Positions 26,026 through 36,078 of a stretch of 64,000 nt of DNA are shown here, in pieces. This stretch comes from an uncultured Alistipes sp. (GTDB taxonomy: Bacteria > Bacteroidota > Bacteroidia > Bacteroidales > Rikenellaceae), in the NCBI GenBank assembly GCA_947177225.1, contig CAMWTS010000010.1, positions 1 through 64,000 of the forward strand. The letters are read 5' to 3'. The notes below the pieces were generated by a model that did not search any database, was not told the origin of the DNA, and worked only from the letters and a program-made list of their open reading frames with translations. The position numbers were made by a program, and so were the translations under genes. The number at the start of each line of letters is the position of its first letter. The stretch's first letter is position 1.

Positions 26026-29001
26026 CTAATCCTTCAATGTGGAGATTCTGTCGCGCGCCTCATCGACGATGCCGTCGTCGGCAGGAGAATAGCCGTCGAC
26101 GATGCTCTGATAGGTGGCACGAGCCTGGAACGTATTGCCCTCGGCAACATAAATGTCGCCCAGCAGCAAGAAAGCCTTGGCACGCCAGTAGGCATAAGGC
26201 GTCGAGCTGAACTGGTATATCATCTTCTCGGCACCGCTCCTGTCGCCCGACTGCAAACGCGCCTCTATGGTGTAGTAGTACGACTCCGCACCCTCACGGC
26301 TGGCAGGATCGGCAGCCAGACGCTCGAATATGCGCATGGCGGCATTGCCGTCGCCTCGTGCCCGCAAAATCTTGGCCTTGGCCATCTGAGAGACGCGTCG
26401 CGCCCTGTCGCCGGCATCGGCCATGGCATTCACGCGGTCGGCCATCTCTATGGCAGCATCGTCGTTGCCCGCGGCCAACACCGCATTCACATAGCCCTCG
26501 GCGGCAGCGCTGCGTGCCCCGGCTTCGGTCGCCATATCGTACAAAGCCATATACGACGAGGCTGCACGACCGTAGTCGCCTTCGTCGAAAGCCATCGGTG
26601 CCAGCACACCCAGCACGCGATGGGTGTATTGAGTCTGTCCGCGATCTACCAGACGCGACATAGTCTCCACGGCGCGTGCACGCTCGTTCGAGCGTACATA
26701 GCAGTCGCTCAGATAGAACAGGGCATCGTCGGTATAGTAGCCCTTGGGATATGCCGTCAGATACGACGCCAGTTTGCCGGCAGCCGACCCGTCACCGTCG
26801 AGATATGCCGTCTTGGCCGCGGCGAACGACAGCGAATCGCGTGCCGCCAGACTCATATCGCTCTCCATTCCGCTGCGCTCGGCATAGGCGAAGTAGTCGT
26901 CGACATTACCCTCCGAGACATATATTTCGCGTATGCCGCGCATAGCCTCCAACGCTTCGGGCGACTGCGGAGCCTCGGCCACCACTCGCTGGTAGTATTC
27001 GCGCGAACGGGTTTTGTCGCCCAGATTATAGTATGCCAGACCCAGATCCGACAGTGCCTGACGGTAATAGGGCGAGTGCGGGAGCTGTTCGACGAATGTT
27101 TCGAGCGTCTTCACGCCGTCGGAGTAACGCTCCTGCGCTATGTAAGTGCGCCCCAATTCATACCACGCATCGTCGACATAGTCGCCACGATCGGCATCGA
27201 TGATGCTCTTCAAGGCCGCAATCTTCCGATCGGTCTTCGATTGTATGCCGTAGACCAGCGCACGCTGCCACTGTGCATAGTAACGAGGTTGCTGCTCGGA
27301 GGCCGCCGACACATCGTAGGCCGACAACGCATCGGCAAATTCGCGCAGCGAATAACGGGCATCGCCCAAACGGTTCTGCGCATCGTAATAGTAGTTGTCG
27401 CGCGCAGGATATATTTTCAGGAAATCGGCAAACGCCCTGGCGGCATGCTCCATGTCGCGTTCGTCGAAACGGCAGTAACCGATGTTGTAACGCGCCATGG
27501 CATACTCGCGTTCGTTGCGCGGCGCACGTCGCATATAGGCCTCGTACAGCGATTCGGCACGCTCCCTATCGCCCATCGAATAGGCGATTTCGCCCTGCCA
27601 GAATGTACCCAGTGCCGTATACTTGGGACTCGCCCCCACCTCGACCGACTCGTCCATATAACGTTTGGCCGCAGCCAGGTCGCCTCTCTCGAAGGCCTCC
27701 AAACCGCGGAAATAGGTTATCTTCTGCAACACCGTCAGTATCTCGCCGTCGCCGGTCGGGAAAGCCTTGATCGCATCATAGGCGGCATCGTAGTCGCGCG
27801 AGTTATAGTATGCCGCAATGAGCAGCGTACGCGCCTCGTCGCTGCGTTCCGACGAGGGATAGAGTGCCAGATAGGAGTTGAGCACGTTTATCGCCTCATT
27901 GAACAGACCGCCGCCGAGTTCGTATTTCAATTTACCGTAATTGAACAGCGCATCTTCGGCGATAGAGCCGTCGAGATCGGTGTTCGATGCCATGGCAAAG
28001 GCATCGGCGGCACGCGCCTTGTCGCCCGAACGCACATAGCAGTCAGCAAGATGATACGAAGCATTCTGCGTCAGGGCGTCATCGGCACCGCACACACGCT
28101 CCAACGCTGCACGGGCTTCATTGTAACGCGCCAGACGATAGAGCGAATAACCCAAAATGTAATACTCCTCACGCCCCATATCCTCTGCCGGATACATCGT
28201 CATGTAGCGCACGGCCTGAGCATAGTCGTCGAGATGAAACCACGACTCGGCCACAACACGCACCAGATCGGAGCGCAAATCCGCTGAGGCATCTTTCAGC
28301 AGAGCCTCACCCTTGTCGACCACATAGGCGTAATTGCCGCGTCTGTACTCGATCTGCACCAGATAGTAGGGAATGACCGGAGCATATGCCGCACTGCGTT
28401 CGATCGAACGGAATCCGTCATAAGCACTGTCGTAGCGTCCCTGCTTGTAGTCGATATAGGCACGATAGTAGACCGCATGGTCGGAGTAGTCGCTCTTCGC
28501 CGAGATGTTGGAGAAGTGAGATGCCGACTCGGCCAGACGTCCCTGTTTGAGACGTATATACCCCACTCTCACATCGTAACGCTCACGCTGCGAAGCGTCG
28601 AGCAAGCGGTAATCGACTCCGGCGAACTCCTCGTCGGCTGCGGCAGGATCGCCGTTGTCGCACAGATAGCATGCAAGGGCGAAACGAGCATCGTTGCAGT
28701 AGACCGACGACGGGTTTTCATCGAGGAAGCGGCGCAGGGCGGCCTCGGCATCGGGCGAGCCCATCTGCACCATGCACTGCGTGATGAAGTAATCGGTGCG
28801 TTGCAGCTGATGCAGATCGCGCGTGGGATCGAGCATATCGCGCAAACGCACATACTCGCTGCGCGCATCGCTCCAACGCTTTGCCTCATAGAGCGAACGC
28901 GCACGCTCGGCCACGACACGACTCTCGGGCGACGACGCACCGGCCGGCAGCGATGCCGCAAGCAACGCCGCAATCAGAGTCAATATGATTTTTCTACACA
29001 T
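26026..29001 (-). CDS. Large periplasmic TPR-repeat protein
   Basis: The protein has 991 residues. The signal peptide ends LPAGAS. Almost the whole length is tetratricopeptide-type helical repeats. They can be seen as runs with A-x-x-x-Y/F and YxxG signatures, for example LGYSLYRLARYNEARAALE, ARYNIGYCRFDERDMEHAA and YELGRTYIAQERYSDGVKT. I estimate about 20 repeats. TPR arrays are protein-protein scaffolds. The adjacent barrel gene is a likely partner. No catalytic domain is seen. Confidence 0.85.
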   Translation of the reverse strand: MCRKIILTLIAALLAASLPAGASSPESRVVAERARSLYEAKRWSDARSEYVRLRDMLDPTRDLHQLQRTDYFITQCMVQMGSPDAEAALRRFLDENPSSVYCNDARFALACYLCDNGDPAAADEEFAGVDYRLLDASQRERYDVRVGYIRLKQGRLAESASHFSNISAKSDYSDHAVYYRAYIDYKQGRYDSAYDGFRSIERSAAYAPVIPYYLVQIEYRRGNYAYVVDKGEALLKDASADLRSDLVRVVAESWFHLDDYAQAVRYMTMYPAEDMGREEYYILGYSLYRLARYNEARAALERVCGADDALTQNASYHLADCYVRSGDKARAADAFAMASNTDLDGSIAEDALFNYGKLKYELGGGLFNEAINVLNSYLALYPSSERSDEARTLLIAAYYNSRDYDAAYDAIKAFPTGDGEILTVLQKITYFRGLEAFERGDLAAAKRYMDESVEVGASPKYTALGTFWQGEIAYSMGDRERAESLYEAYMRRAPRNEREYAMARYNIGYCRFDERDMEHAARAFADFLKIYPARDNYYYDAQNRLGDARYSLREFADALSAYDVSAASEQQPRYYAQWQRALVYGIQSKTDRKIAALKSIIDADRGDYVDDAWYELGRTYIAQERYSDGVKTLETFVEQLPHSPYYRQALSDLGLAYYNLGDKTRSREYYQRVVAEAPQSPEALEAMRGIREIYVSEGNVDDYFAYAERSGMESDMSLAARDSLSFAAAKTAYLDGDGSAAGKLASYLTAYPKGYYTDDALFYLSDCYVRSNERARAVETMSRLVDRGQTQYTHRVLGVLAPMAFDEGDYGRAASSYMALYDMATEAGARSAAAEGYVNAVLAAGNDDAAIEMADRVNAMADAGDRARRVSQMAKAKILRARGDGNAAMRIFERLAADPASREGAESYYYTIEARLQSGDRSGAEKMIYQFSSTPYAYWRAKAFLLLGDIYVAEGNTFQARATYQSIVDGYSPADDGIVDEARDRISTLKD

Positions 29002-29024
29002 AATTCAAGACAATAATCCTTCTG

Positions 29025-29032
29025 CAAAGATA
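29025..29032 (-). promoter_or_regulatory. -7 box (TATCTTTG) for the TPR/barrel operon
   Basis: An exact TAnnTTTG match lies 24 bases before the TPR gene start. No good -33 TTTG is seen. Confidence 0.55.
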
Positions 29033-29067
29033 ACTCTTTTCACAGTAATATACATAATAATTGGAGA

Positions 29068-29140
29068 CCTTTTCGATAAGCCGAGGCCATAGTCGTGCTT
29101 GCACGCGCCATACCGAGACCGGAAAAAAGGTGCATAAAAT
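29068..29140 (+). repeat. Leader hairpin repeat, copy 1 (upstream of osmC)
   Basis: An imperfect inverted repeat starting CCTTTTCGATAAGCCGAGG and ending CGGAAAAAAGGTGCATAAAA. It is the most divergent copy of the family and ends 48 bases before the OsmC start, on the same strand. Confidence 0.65.
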
Positions 29141-29188
29141 GAACGATTATTGCTATATACTTAGTGTACGAACCAAAATATAATAGTT

Positions 29189-29596
29189 ATGACACAGAAA
29201 GTCACAATTCGCATGACTCAGAGCGGCAAGTTCAAACCTGTCGACCACGTCAAGCTCTCCGAGCTGAATCCCAAGCAGATGCTGCTCTTCGCCGCGGCCG
29301 ACTGCGCCGGACGCACAGTGCTCTCGCTGCTGAAAGATCGTCGTTCGGCCGTCAAAAATTTCGAGATAGCCATCGAGGGAACGCTCAACACGCCGACGCT
29401 GGTGGCCGAGAGCCGCTATGCCACGTTCAATGTGGTATACAACATAGAGTGCCGCACGCTCAAAGAGCAGATCGACATCAGCCGCGCAGTCAATCTCACG
29501 CACGACAAATATTGCGGACTGATACAGATGCTCAAACTCATCGCACCCGTATCGCATCAGATAGCCATCACGGCCACCGAGGAGGTCACGGCATAG
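29189..29596 (+). CDS. OsmC-family thiol peroxidase-like protein
   Basis: The protein has 135 residues, the usual length. The two reactive cysteines are Cys39 (AAADCAGRTVLSLL) and Cys109 (HDKYCGLIQML), the OsmC/Ohr pattern. Such enzymes reduce organic hydroperoxides in the cytoplasm. It has no signal peptide and stands alone on the plus strand with a hairpin repeat in its leader. Its last 11 bases overlap the 3' end of the convergent tolC-like gene. No clear TAnnTTTG promoter is visible. Confidence 0.88.
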   Translation: MTQKVTIRMTQSGKFKPVDHVKLSELNPKQMLLFAAADCAGRTVLSLLKDRRSAVKNFEIAIEGTLNTPTLVAESRYATFNVVYNIECRTLKEQIDISRAVNLTHDKYCGLIQMLKLIAPVSHQIAITATEEVTA

Positions 29597-30848
29597 ATGT
29601 TATACGCGCATACGACGCCACTGCCACCGCATAGTTGAACTGTGCGGTGATGGCGTTCGTATAGATCTGCAACCAGCTGATCTGCGCCTGCATAACATCG
29701 AGAATAGTGGCGAGTCCCTCGCCGTAGGAGTAGGTGCTTATTTCAAGGTTCTCGGCAGCCAGTCCCAGACTCTGCTGCGAACTGAGCATCTGCGCATGGG
29801 CGCTCATAAGATCTGTCCAGCCGTCGATCTCCTCACGAAGAATCGTATCGTAAAGCTCGGCCGACTGCAACTCGCTCTGCCGGACGACCTGTCGTGCGGC
29901 AAGCACGGCATGGCTGCGTTCGCGGAAATGGAATATGGGTACGCTGAGCGACAGATATGCACCTCCGTCGACATAGGTCTTGCCCGTGGAGTTGGGCGTA
30001 TACGGCTGCCACGCCCCGTAAACACCCACCGACACCTTGGGCAGATAGGCCGCACGCACCGTCTTCACACCCCACTGCGCCGCATCGATGCGCATGCGCG
30101 AAGCGGTGAAGTCGGGACGCCGCACCGTGATCTCCGACATGGACATGCGCCGCGGCTGCTCGATCGTATCGAGTATGCTCTGAGCGAGCGTCACCTCGCG
30201 CTCCACCTCATCGCCGCACATGATATTGAAGTTGTGCAGAGCCACTTCATGCAACCGCTCAGCCGCCACGAGCTGATATTCGGCATCGCTCATGCGCGAA
30301 TCGATCTGCAACACGTCGCTCTTTGCGATATATCCCTCCTCGAAACGGCGATGCACCACCTGCTGCAACGATCCCACTATCTTCACATAGTCGCGCATGG
30401 CACGCAGATAGTTTTCGGCACGCGACAGCGACCAATAGGCATAATCGGCCGAATAACGAACATCGAACCACGAGGTCTGCTCCGTACAAAGAGTTATGTC
30501 GTAGGCCAGCTGCGCCTGCCGGTAATCGGCCTCGACGGCACCGCCGCCATAAACAGTCTGTTCGATCTGCGGTCGCACCAGCGATGTCCACGGCTCCAAG
30601 CCGCTGAATTTGCGAAAGGTCTGCGTAAAAGCACCCGTAGCCGACAGCGCAGGCAGATAGCCTGTGCGGGCGCGCGCCATCGATGCCTGCGCCTGCCGGC
30701 TCTGCGAACGCGCCTGCTGCAACGACCAGCTGTAATCGGCCACAGCCAAACGATACTCCTCGACGGTTATCTGCGCACGCAGCGGCACTGCGGCCGCCGC
30801 AAAGGTCATGATCCAGAGTGAAAGCAACAATCTCTTCGACATGTTCAT
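29586..30848 (-). CDS. TolC-family outer-membrane efflux channel
   Basis: The chosen start gives 420 residues. A signal peptide (RLLLSLWIMTFAAAAVPLRAQ) is followed by two OEP repeats rich in long amphipathic helices, for example SWSLQQARSQSRQAQASMA, with strand segments in between. The ATG at 30848 overlaps the RND stop as ATGA; a longer frame begins upstream inside the RND gene and is unlikely. It completes an MFP-RND-OMF tripartite pump across both membranes. Confidence 0.9.
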   Translation of the reverse strand: MNMSKRLLLSLWIMTFAAAAVPLRAQITVEEYRLAVADYSWSLQQARSQSRQAQASMARARTGYLPALSATGAFTQTFRKFSGLEPWTSLVRPQIEQTVYGGGAVEADYRQAQLAYDITLCTEQTSWFDVRYSADYAYWSLSRAENYLRAMRDYVKIVGSLQQVVHRRFEEGYIAKSDVLQIDSRMSDAEYQLVAAERLHEVALHNFNIMCGDEVEREVTLAQSILDTIEQPRRMSMSEITVRRPDFTASRMRIDAAQWGVKTVRAAYLPKVSVGVYGAWQPYTPNSTGKTYVDGGAYLSLSVPIFHFRERSHAVLAARQVVRQSELQSAELYDTILREEIDGWTDLMSAHAQMLSSQQSLGLAAENLEISTYSYGEGLATILDVMQAQISWLQIYTNAITAQFNYAVAVASYARITSMP

Positions 30849-33800
30849 CGGTTTTCGTGAATATTGTAAAATATGGAATATACTACCGGCAATACACACA
30901 GCGTCAACAACGTAGCGACGATCAGTCCGCCCATTATCGTGGCGGCCATGCTGCCGAACATCGAGTCGAACAGCAACGGCATCAGACCCAGCACGGTCGT
31001 TCCCGAAGCCACGACCACGGGCACGAATCTGTCGGCAGCCGAGCCTACGACGGCATCGAGCGGCGTGAGTCCGTCGCGCCGCAGCTCATCGATCCGCGAG
31101 ACCAGAATCACAGCGTTCTTCACGTTCATGCCTATCAGACCCAGCAGTCCCAGCAGCGAGAAAAAGTCGAACATTTTCCCCGTCGCAGCCAATCCGCCAA
31201 CCACACCGATAGCCACCAATGGGATCATCAGGCAGATGATTACGGGCGAACGGTAATTACCGAACAGCAGCAGCAGTATGACGAATATCAGAATAAGAGT
31301 CAATGGCATGTAGGCGGCCAACGCACCGTTCGACTCGTCGCGGCTCTCCTGCTCGCCGAATACCTTCATCTCGTAACCGTCGGGCAGATCGACGGCCTTC
31401 TCCACCTCCGCAAGCAGCGATTCGTAAAGAGCGATGGTATTGACTCCGCGGCGAGGATCGCACTGCGCCTTCATCACCCGCTCGCCATTGTAGCGTTTTA
31501 TGACCGGCGACATGAATTCGAAGCGGAAGCCGTCGCTGGCCTGCTCTATCGAAAAGGCCTTGCCGCTCTGCGAGAATACGGGCATGGCCTGCATATTGGT
31601 GAGATTGGTCGTGGCTATGTTGTCCTCTTTCAACAGTATCGGCATCACACGGTCACCCTCGCGATACGTACCCAGCGTATAGCCCTCGGTAGCCACTCTG
31701 AGCCACTGCGCCGCACGACTGCGCGAGACGCCTATGCGCTGTCCCTTGATCTGCGAATACTGCGGCAGCCACACCGGTATGCGATTGCCCCAGCTGTTGC
31801 GCACATTGCGCGTATCGTCGCGCCGGCGCATAAGATCGGTAACCAAGGCGGTCAGACGCCGCAGCGTATCGACGTTGCGTCCGATAAATCCGATCTCTAT
31901 CGTGGCATCGGGCACGGGCGAGAGCTTGAACAGCGACGAACGCAGCCACACGTCGGGCATCGATGCCGCGACATACTCGTCCAGACGCCGCTCCACGTCG
32001 GCCGTCTGCCGCTTGGAGTGCAGCTCCACCAGTATGTTGCCGTAGTTGGGACGATCCGACTGACTGCCGCTGGCAAGATAGTAGCGCGGCGGAGTGCTGC
32101 CGGCGGTAGTGGAGACGCGCGCCACCTCCGGCTGCTCGCCGAGCCATGCCGCAATCTCGTCGAGACGGCTCTGCGAAGCCTCTATGTTGTACCCCTCAGG
32201 CAACAGCATGTCGGCACGGAAGTAGGGTTTGTCGAGCTGCGGGAAGAAGTTCTGCGGCATACGCCCCATCACATAGAGCGACAGCATGAACAAAGCCGCG
32301 ACACAGGCAACCGTCGCCCAGCGATAACGGATCAGCATACGCACCAGCGAGGAGAAGCGCGACAGCCGCGGTGCCTTGCCGGCTGCCGCAGCCGCACTCT
32401 TCAACATGCGCTCGCCCATCATCGGCACCTGCGTCAGCGCCAGCAGCCAGCTCAACATAAGCGACACGGCAATGACCACAAACAAAGGTTTGACGATCTC
32501 GGCCACCGACGAGGGTGCAAGATAGAGCGGGAAAAACGATATTACGGCGATTAGCGTCGCACCCAGCAGTCCCCATCGCGGAGCAGTGGCACCCGCCAGC
32601 AGTGCGTCGTGCGCAGACATGCCTCCGCGCATAAGCATGCGGGCATTGTCGGTCACCACGATGGCGTTGTCGACCAGCATGCCCATGGCAATGATGAATC
32701 CCGCCAGCGATGTGCGGTTGAGTCCCTCGCCGCCCAAAAGCATCAGCAGCAGTGTGCCGCCTATGGCGAACAGCAGCGACGAACCGACCAGCAGTCCGGC
32801 ACGGGCACCCATGATAAGCATTATGAGCAGCACCACGATGGCCACCGATTCGAGCAGGTTGACCAGAAAGGTGTTGTTGGCCTCGGCCGCGATGCGATTT
32901 TCGGCATAGAGCGTAACCAACTCTATGCCCAATGGTATACGGTTCATCTCGCAGTGAAGAACACTCTCGATGTCGGCACCAACCGCCACCACGTCAAGCC
33001 GCGGATCGGTGGCCACAGCCATGCCGATGGCGCGACGTCCGTCGACGCGGAGCATCGTCGTGGCCGGCTGCCTGTAACCCCGCTCGATGCGCGCCACGTC
33101 GCCCAGCCTATACTGTTTGCCATCGGCCGCCATCAGCAGCTGATCGGCGATATCCTCTACCGAGGCATAGGCTCCGGTCTCGACGATCTCTATTTCGAGT
33201 TGTCCCGCCAGCCTGTCGCCTATGGCCACCACGGCATTCTGCTCGGCCATGACCGAAGCGATCTGCTCGGGACGAATATTGAAATTGGCCAGAGTCGATA
33301 TGCTGGCATAGATATTCACCACGGGAGTCTGCTCGCCATACAATATCACCTTCTGCACTCCATCGACGGAATACAGCCTCGTTTGCAGATCAAGCGCATA
33401 GCGGCGCAGTTCGCTCCACGAATATCCGTCGTCGGCAAGCAGTGCATAGTACAATCCGTAGACATCGCCGAAATCGTCGGCCACGCTCACCGGACCTGCC
33501 CCTTCGGGCAGCCGCGGCACGACGTTGTCCACCTTGCGGCGAAGTTCGTCCCACAGCTGCGGCGTGCGCCCGGCCGGCGTCGACGGCAACAGCTCGACCG
33601 AAACGCGTGCCGCGCCGAAACGCGACTCGGAGGTGATCTTATAGACCGAACTCATCGTGCGTATCTCGCGTTCGAGAGGCTCGACCACGAGCTGTTCCAC
33701 CTCCTCGGGCGTTGCGCCCGGATAGGGGCACGTCACCACGGCAGTCTTGATCGTAAATGTCGAATCCTCTCTCTTGCCGAGCTTTACAAAGGCATATATG

Positions 33801-33877
33801 CCGCCGAATATCATCAGTGCAAGAAAAAACCACACCACCTGCCGGCGGCGCATCGCATACTCCGTTATATTGAACAT
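30845..33877 (-). CDS. RND efflux transporter permease (AcrB/HAE family)
   Basis: The protein has 1010 residues with 12 helices in the usual 1+5+1+5 arrangement and two large periplasmic loops. The first helix starts RRQVVWFFLALMIFGG, and the porter domain begins TCPYPGATPEEVEQLVVEPLE. TM4 carries GMLVDNAIVVTDN, the proton-relay Asp region. It uses the proton gradient to pump substrates through the TolC channel. The substrate range cannot be told; no regulator gene is adjacent. It is 13 bases after the adaptor gene. Confidence 0.93.
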   Translation of the reverse strand: MFNITEYAMRRRQVVWFFLALMIFGGIYAFVKLGKREDSTFTIKTAVVTCPYPGATPEEVEQLVVEPLEREIRTMSSVYKITSESRFGAARVSVELLPSTPAGRTPQLWDELRRKVDNVVPRLPEGAGPVSVADDFGDVYGLYYALLADDGYSWSELRRYALDLQTRLYSVDGVQKVILYGEQTPVVNIYASISTLANFNIRPEQIASVMAEQNAVVAIGDRLAGQLEIEIVETGAYASVEDIADQLLMAADGKQYRLGDVARIERGYRQPATTMLRVDGRRAIGMAVATDPRLDVVAVGADIESVLHCEMNRIPLGIELVTLYAENRIAAEANNTFLVNLLESVAIVVLLIMLIMGARAGLLVGSSLLFAIGGTLLLMLLGGEGLNRTSLAGFIIAMGMLVDNAIVVTDNARMLMRGGMSAHDALLAGATAPRWGLLGATLIAVISFFPLYLAPSSVAEIVKPLFVVIAVSLMLSWLLALTQVPMMGERMLKSAAAAAGKAPRLSRFSSLVRMLIRYRWATVACVAALFMLSLYVMGRMPQNFFPQLDKPYFRADMLLPEGYNIEASQSRLDEIAAWLGEQPEVARVSTTAGSTPPRYYLASGSQSDRPNYGNILVELHSKRQTADVERRLDEYVAASMPDVWLRSSLFKLSPVPDATIEIGFIGRNVDTLRRLTALVTDLMRRRDDTRNVRNSWGNRIPVWLPQYSQIKGQRIGVSRSRAAQWLRVATEGYTLGTYREGDRVMPILLKEDNIATTNLTNMQAMPVFSQSGKAFSIEQASDGFRFEFMSPVIKRYNGERVMKAQCDPRRGVNTIALYESLLAEVEKAVDLPDGYEMKVFGEQESRDESNGALAAYMPLTLILIFVILLLLFGNYRSPVIICLMIPLVAIGVVGGLAATGKMFDFFSLLGLLGLIGMNVKNAVILVSRIDELRRDGLTPLDAVVGSAADRFVPVVVASGTTVLGLMPLLFDSMFGSMAATIMGGLIVATLLTLCVLPVVYSIFYNIHENR

Positions 33878-33890
33878 AGGCCTGGCTCCA

Positions 33891-34922
33891 TTAGTTTATC
33901 ACTCTGACCTTCTCGCCGTCGAGCAGTTGGTAAACGCCGGCCACGACAACCTTCTCACCGGGTTCCAGACCCGACAGCACCACCACCATGTCGTCGCCGA
34001 ATATCTCTCCCAGGGTGACGGCACGGCTCTGCACGCGATCCTCCCCGTCTACCGTCCAAACGAAATTGCCTCCCGAAGCAGGAGCATATATGGCCGATAT
34101 GGGCACCGAAACGGCATCGCGGTCGCTCTCGGCCGTCGATACGGTAATGACGCATGTCATGCCGGGCGATATGGCATATCGCGCCTGGTCGACGTCGATA
34201 AGACGCAGCGACACCGGAAACCCCGAAGCATCGGACGAGGTGCGGGCATAGCTCTTCATCACAGCCTCGAAGTGCACGCCGCGATAGCTGTCGAACGTAA
34301 CGCTGAAATGAGTCGTGGAGAGCGACAGCTGCGCCAGCATACTCTCCGGCGAGGTGAACTCGACCGTCGTGGAGACGGGGTTGACTATGCGCACGATGGT
34401 CTGTCCCGATGCCACACGCTCGTAGGCATCGACATAGGTGCGTTCGACGACACCGTCGAAAGGAGCCGTCAGACGCGTATCCGACAGCAGGTCGACCGCA
34501 TTGTCGTATACCGACTTCGACTGCGTGTAGTCGGTCTGCGCCGACTCGAACTCCTGACGCGAAATAGCATCGTGCGACAACAGACGCCGAGCACGTTCCA
34601 GTCGCGACGAGGCCTGATTATAGGCCGCACGCGCCGACTCCACCTGCAACTCCACATCGCGCGGATCGAGCTCGGCCAACAGCTCCCCGCGCTTGACCGT
34701 CTGTCCTTTCGACACCGGAATAGACTTCACCTGACCCGATATCTTGAAAGCCATATTGGTAGCATCGTCGGCTGTCGACAATCCGGCGAAATCCTTGTTG
34801 ACGAACTTGGTAGAGGCGGTTACAATGCACTTTACCGGCCGCACCGACGGCGCGGAGCTCTCTGCGCCCGAACCGCATGCGGCCGACAAAAGAGCGATGG
34901 AAAACAGACAGATGATACGCAT
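33891..34922 (-). CDS. RND efflux periplasmic adaptor (MFP), lipoprotein
   Basis: The chosen start gives 343 residues. The lipoprotein signal ends ALLSAAC. A lipoyl-like half (IPVSKGQTVKRGELLAELDP), an alpha-hairpin (AAYNQASSRLERARRLLSH), the second lipoyl half (LTAPFDGVVERTYVDAYE) and a beta-barrel/membrane-proximal domain follow, as in AcrA. A TTG two codons upstream is the only alternative, so the ATG at 34922 is used. It is first in the pump operon. A strong hairpin ends ten bases before its ATG. Confidence 0.92.
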   Translation of the reverse strand: MRIICLFSIALLSAACGSGAESSAPSVRPVKCIVTASTKFVNKDFAGLSTADDATNMAFKISGQVKSIPVSKGQTVKRGELLAELDPRDVELQVESARAAYNQASSRLERARRLLSHDAISRQEFESAQTDYTQSKSVYDNAVDLLSDTRLTAPFDGVVERTYVDAYERVASGQTIVRIVNPVSTTVEFTSPESMLAQLSLSTTHFSVTFDSYRGVHFEAVMKSYARTSSDASGFPVSLRLIDVDQARYAISPGMTCVITVSTAESDRDAVSVPISAIYAPASGGNFVWTVDGEDRVQSRAVTLGEIFGDDMVVVLSGLEPGEKVVVAGVYQLLDGEKVRVIN

Positions 34923-34931
34923 ACACAAAGA

Positions 34932-34966
34932 AAAATTGACCGTTCGACGATCGAACGGTCAATTTT
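34932..34966 (-). terminator. Hairpin/terminator between BT_3928 gene and efflux operon
   Basis: A 16-pair perfect stem (AAAATTGACCGTTCGA, three-base loop, complement) is followed on the minus strand by a T-rich stretch (TTTTTCTTTG). It is a good terminator for the upstream gene, and it also ends ten bases before the adaptor ATG. Read-through may control the pump. Confidence 0.75.
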
Positions 34967-34989
34967 CTTGCCAAATGGCACTCTGCATC

Positions 34990-36078
34990 TTACATATCGC
35001 GCCAACTGCGTTTGTCGACTATCACGCCGTCGTCGAGAGTCACCACGCCAGCCTCTGCCCGCAACATGCTGCGCAGCACCATTGCATCGACATTGCAACA
35101 CCCGACGGCATGCCCTGCCACAATCGCGACCTCTCCCTCCAAATCGTCGGTGGTCAGACACAACACTCTCTCGCCACGGCTTTCGGCTCTCGACAGAAAA
35201 GCGTCGATCTTATATTGACATCGCGGCGAGAGACGCTCCATGCGCGCTATGCACAACAGATGTTGCCGTGCAGCATAACCGAGCACCTGCTCCGACAGCT
35301 CCTCGCCATCGGCCGAATAGAGTGCGAAATCGGCAAAACGGCTCTCCGACGCCCCGTTTTCGGTGCGGGTCGAGATCACCTCCCAACCGTTCCACCACGT
35401 GGAATCTGCCGAGTCGAACTCCTCAACCGCACCCGTCATCTCGTTGCGGCACATCATCATCGTTCGTTGCGCCGAAGCCAGCGACTCGCGTTCGCGACAT
35501 ATCTCTTCACGCAGATCGACACCCACCTTATATGGCAGAAAATCTATCAGCGGCAAATGACGCAGGGCATACAGGTTGATGCCGACGGCAACCGCCACAG
35601 TCGCAGCCAAGGCAATAATTCGATTGCGCGACATCGGCCACAAAGGCTCGCAGCGCGTGCTGCGCCACACCCAAAAGGCCATCGGCAGCAATACTGCATT
35701 CTTGGCAAAAGTACCCCATGGCGACAGCGACAACGCCTCGCCGAAACACCCGCAGTCGCCTATGGGCAGCAGAGTGGCGCTCAAAAGCGTAACAACGGTA
35801 AAGATAACCAAAGCGATCATGGCCAGCACAGAGGCAATGCGCACCCCTGTGCGGCTGCACAGCATAACGCCGACTGAGAGCTCCGCCGCGCCCAGTGCCA
35901 CAGCCATCGCAAGGCTAAACGGTTTGAGCCACAAGAGAGAATATGTCGCCAGATATTCGTCGACGAAGATCGACGTACCGACAGGGTCGACCGACTTTAC
36001 AAATCCCGACAGCACGAATGTCGCACCGACGATCCATCGCGCGGCAGTCAGAGCCGCATTTACTCGGCGCGCGGTCAT
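34990..36078 (-). CDS. DoxX-like BT_3928-family membrane protein
   Basis: The chosen start gives 362 residues. Four DoxX/MauE-like helices lie in the first ~150 residues (starting ALTAARWIVGATFVLSGFVK, then AVALGAAELSVGVMLC and IPIGDCGCFGEAL). A fifth helix is at about 165-185, followed by a periplasmic C-terminal half that carries several Cys. The CGCFG motif is typical of MauE-type proteins thought to aid disulfide or redox transfer. The ATG overlaps the tmk stop as ATGA. Known in Bacteroidota as BT_3928 family; function untested as far as I know. Confidence 0.85.
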   Translation of the reverse strand: MTARRVNAALTAARWIVGATFVLSGFVKSVDPVGTSIFVDEYLATYSLLWLKPFSLAMAVALGAAELSVGVMLCSRTGVRIASVLAMIALVIFTVVTLLSATLLPIGDCGCFGEALSLSPWGTFAKNAVLLPMAFWVWRSTRCEPLWPMSRNRIIALAATVAVAVGINLYALRHLPLIDFLPYKVGVDLREEICRERESLASAQRTMMMCRNEMTGAVEEFDSADSTWWNGWEVISTRTENGASESRFADFALYSADGEELSEQVLGYAARQHLLCIARMERLSPRCQYKIDAFLSRAESRGERVLCLTTDDLEGEVAIVAGHAVGCCNVDAMVLRSMLRAEAGVVTLDDGVIVDKRSWRDM

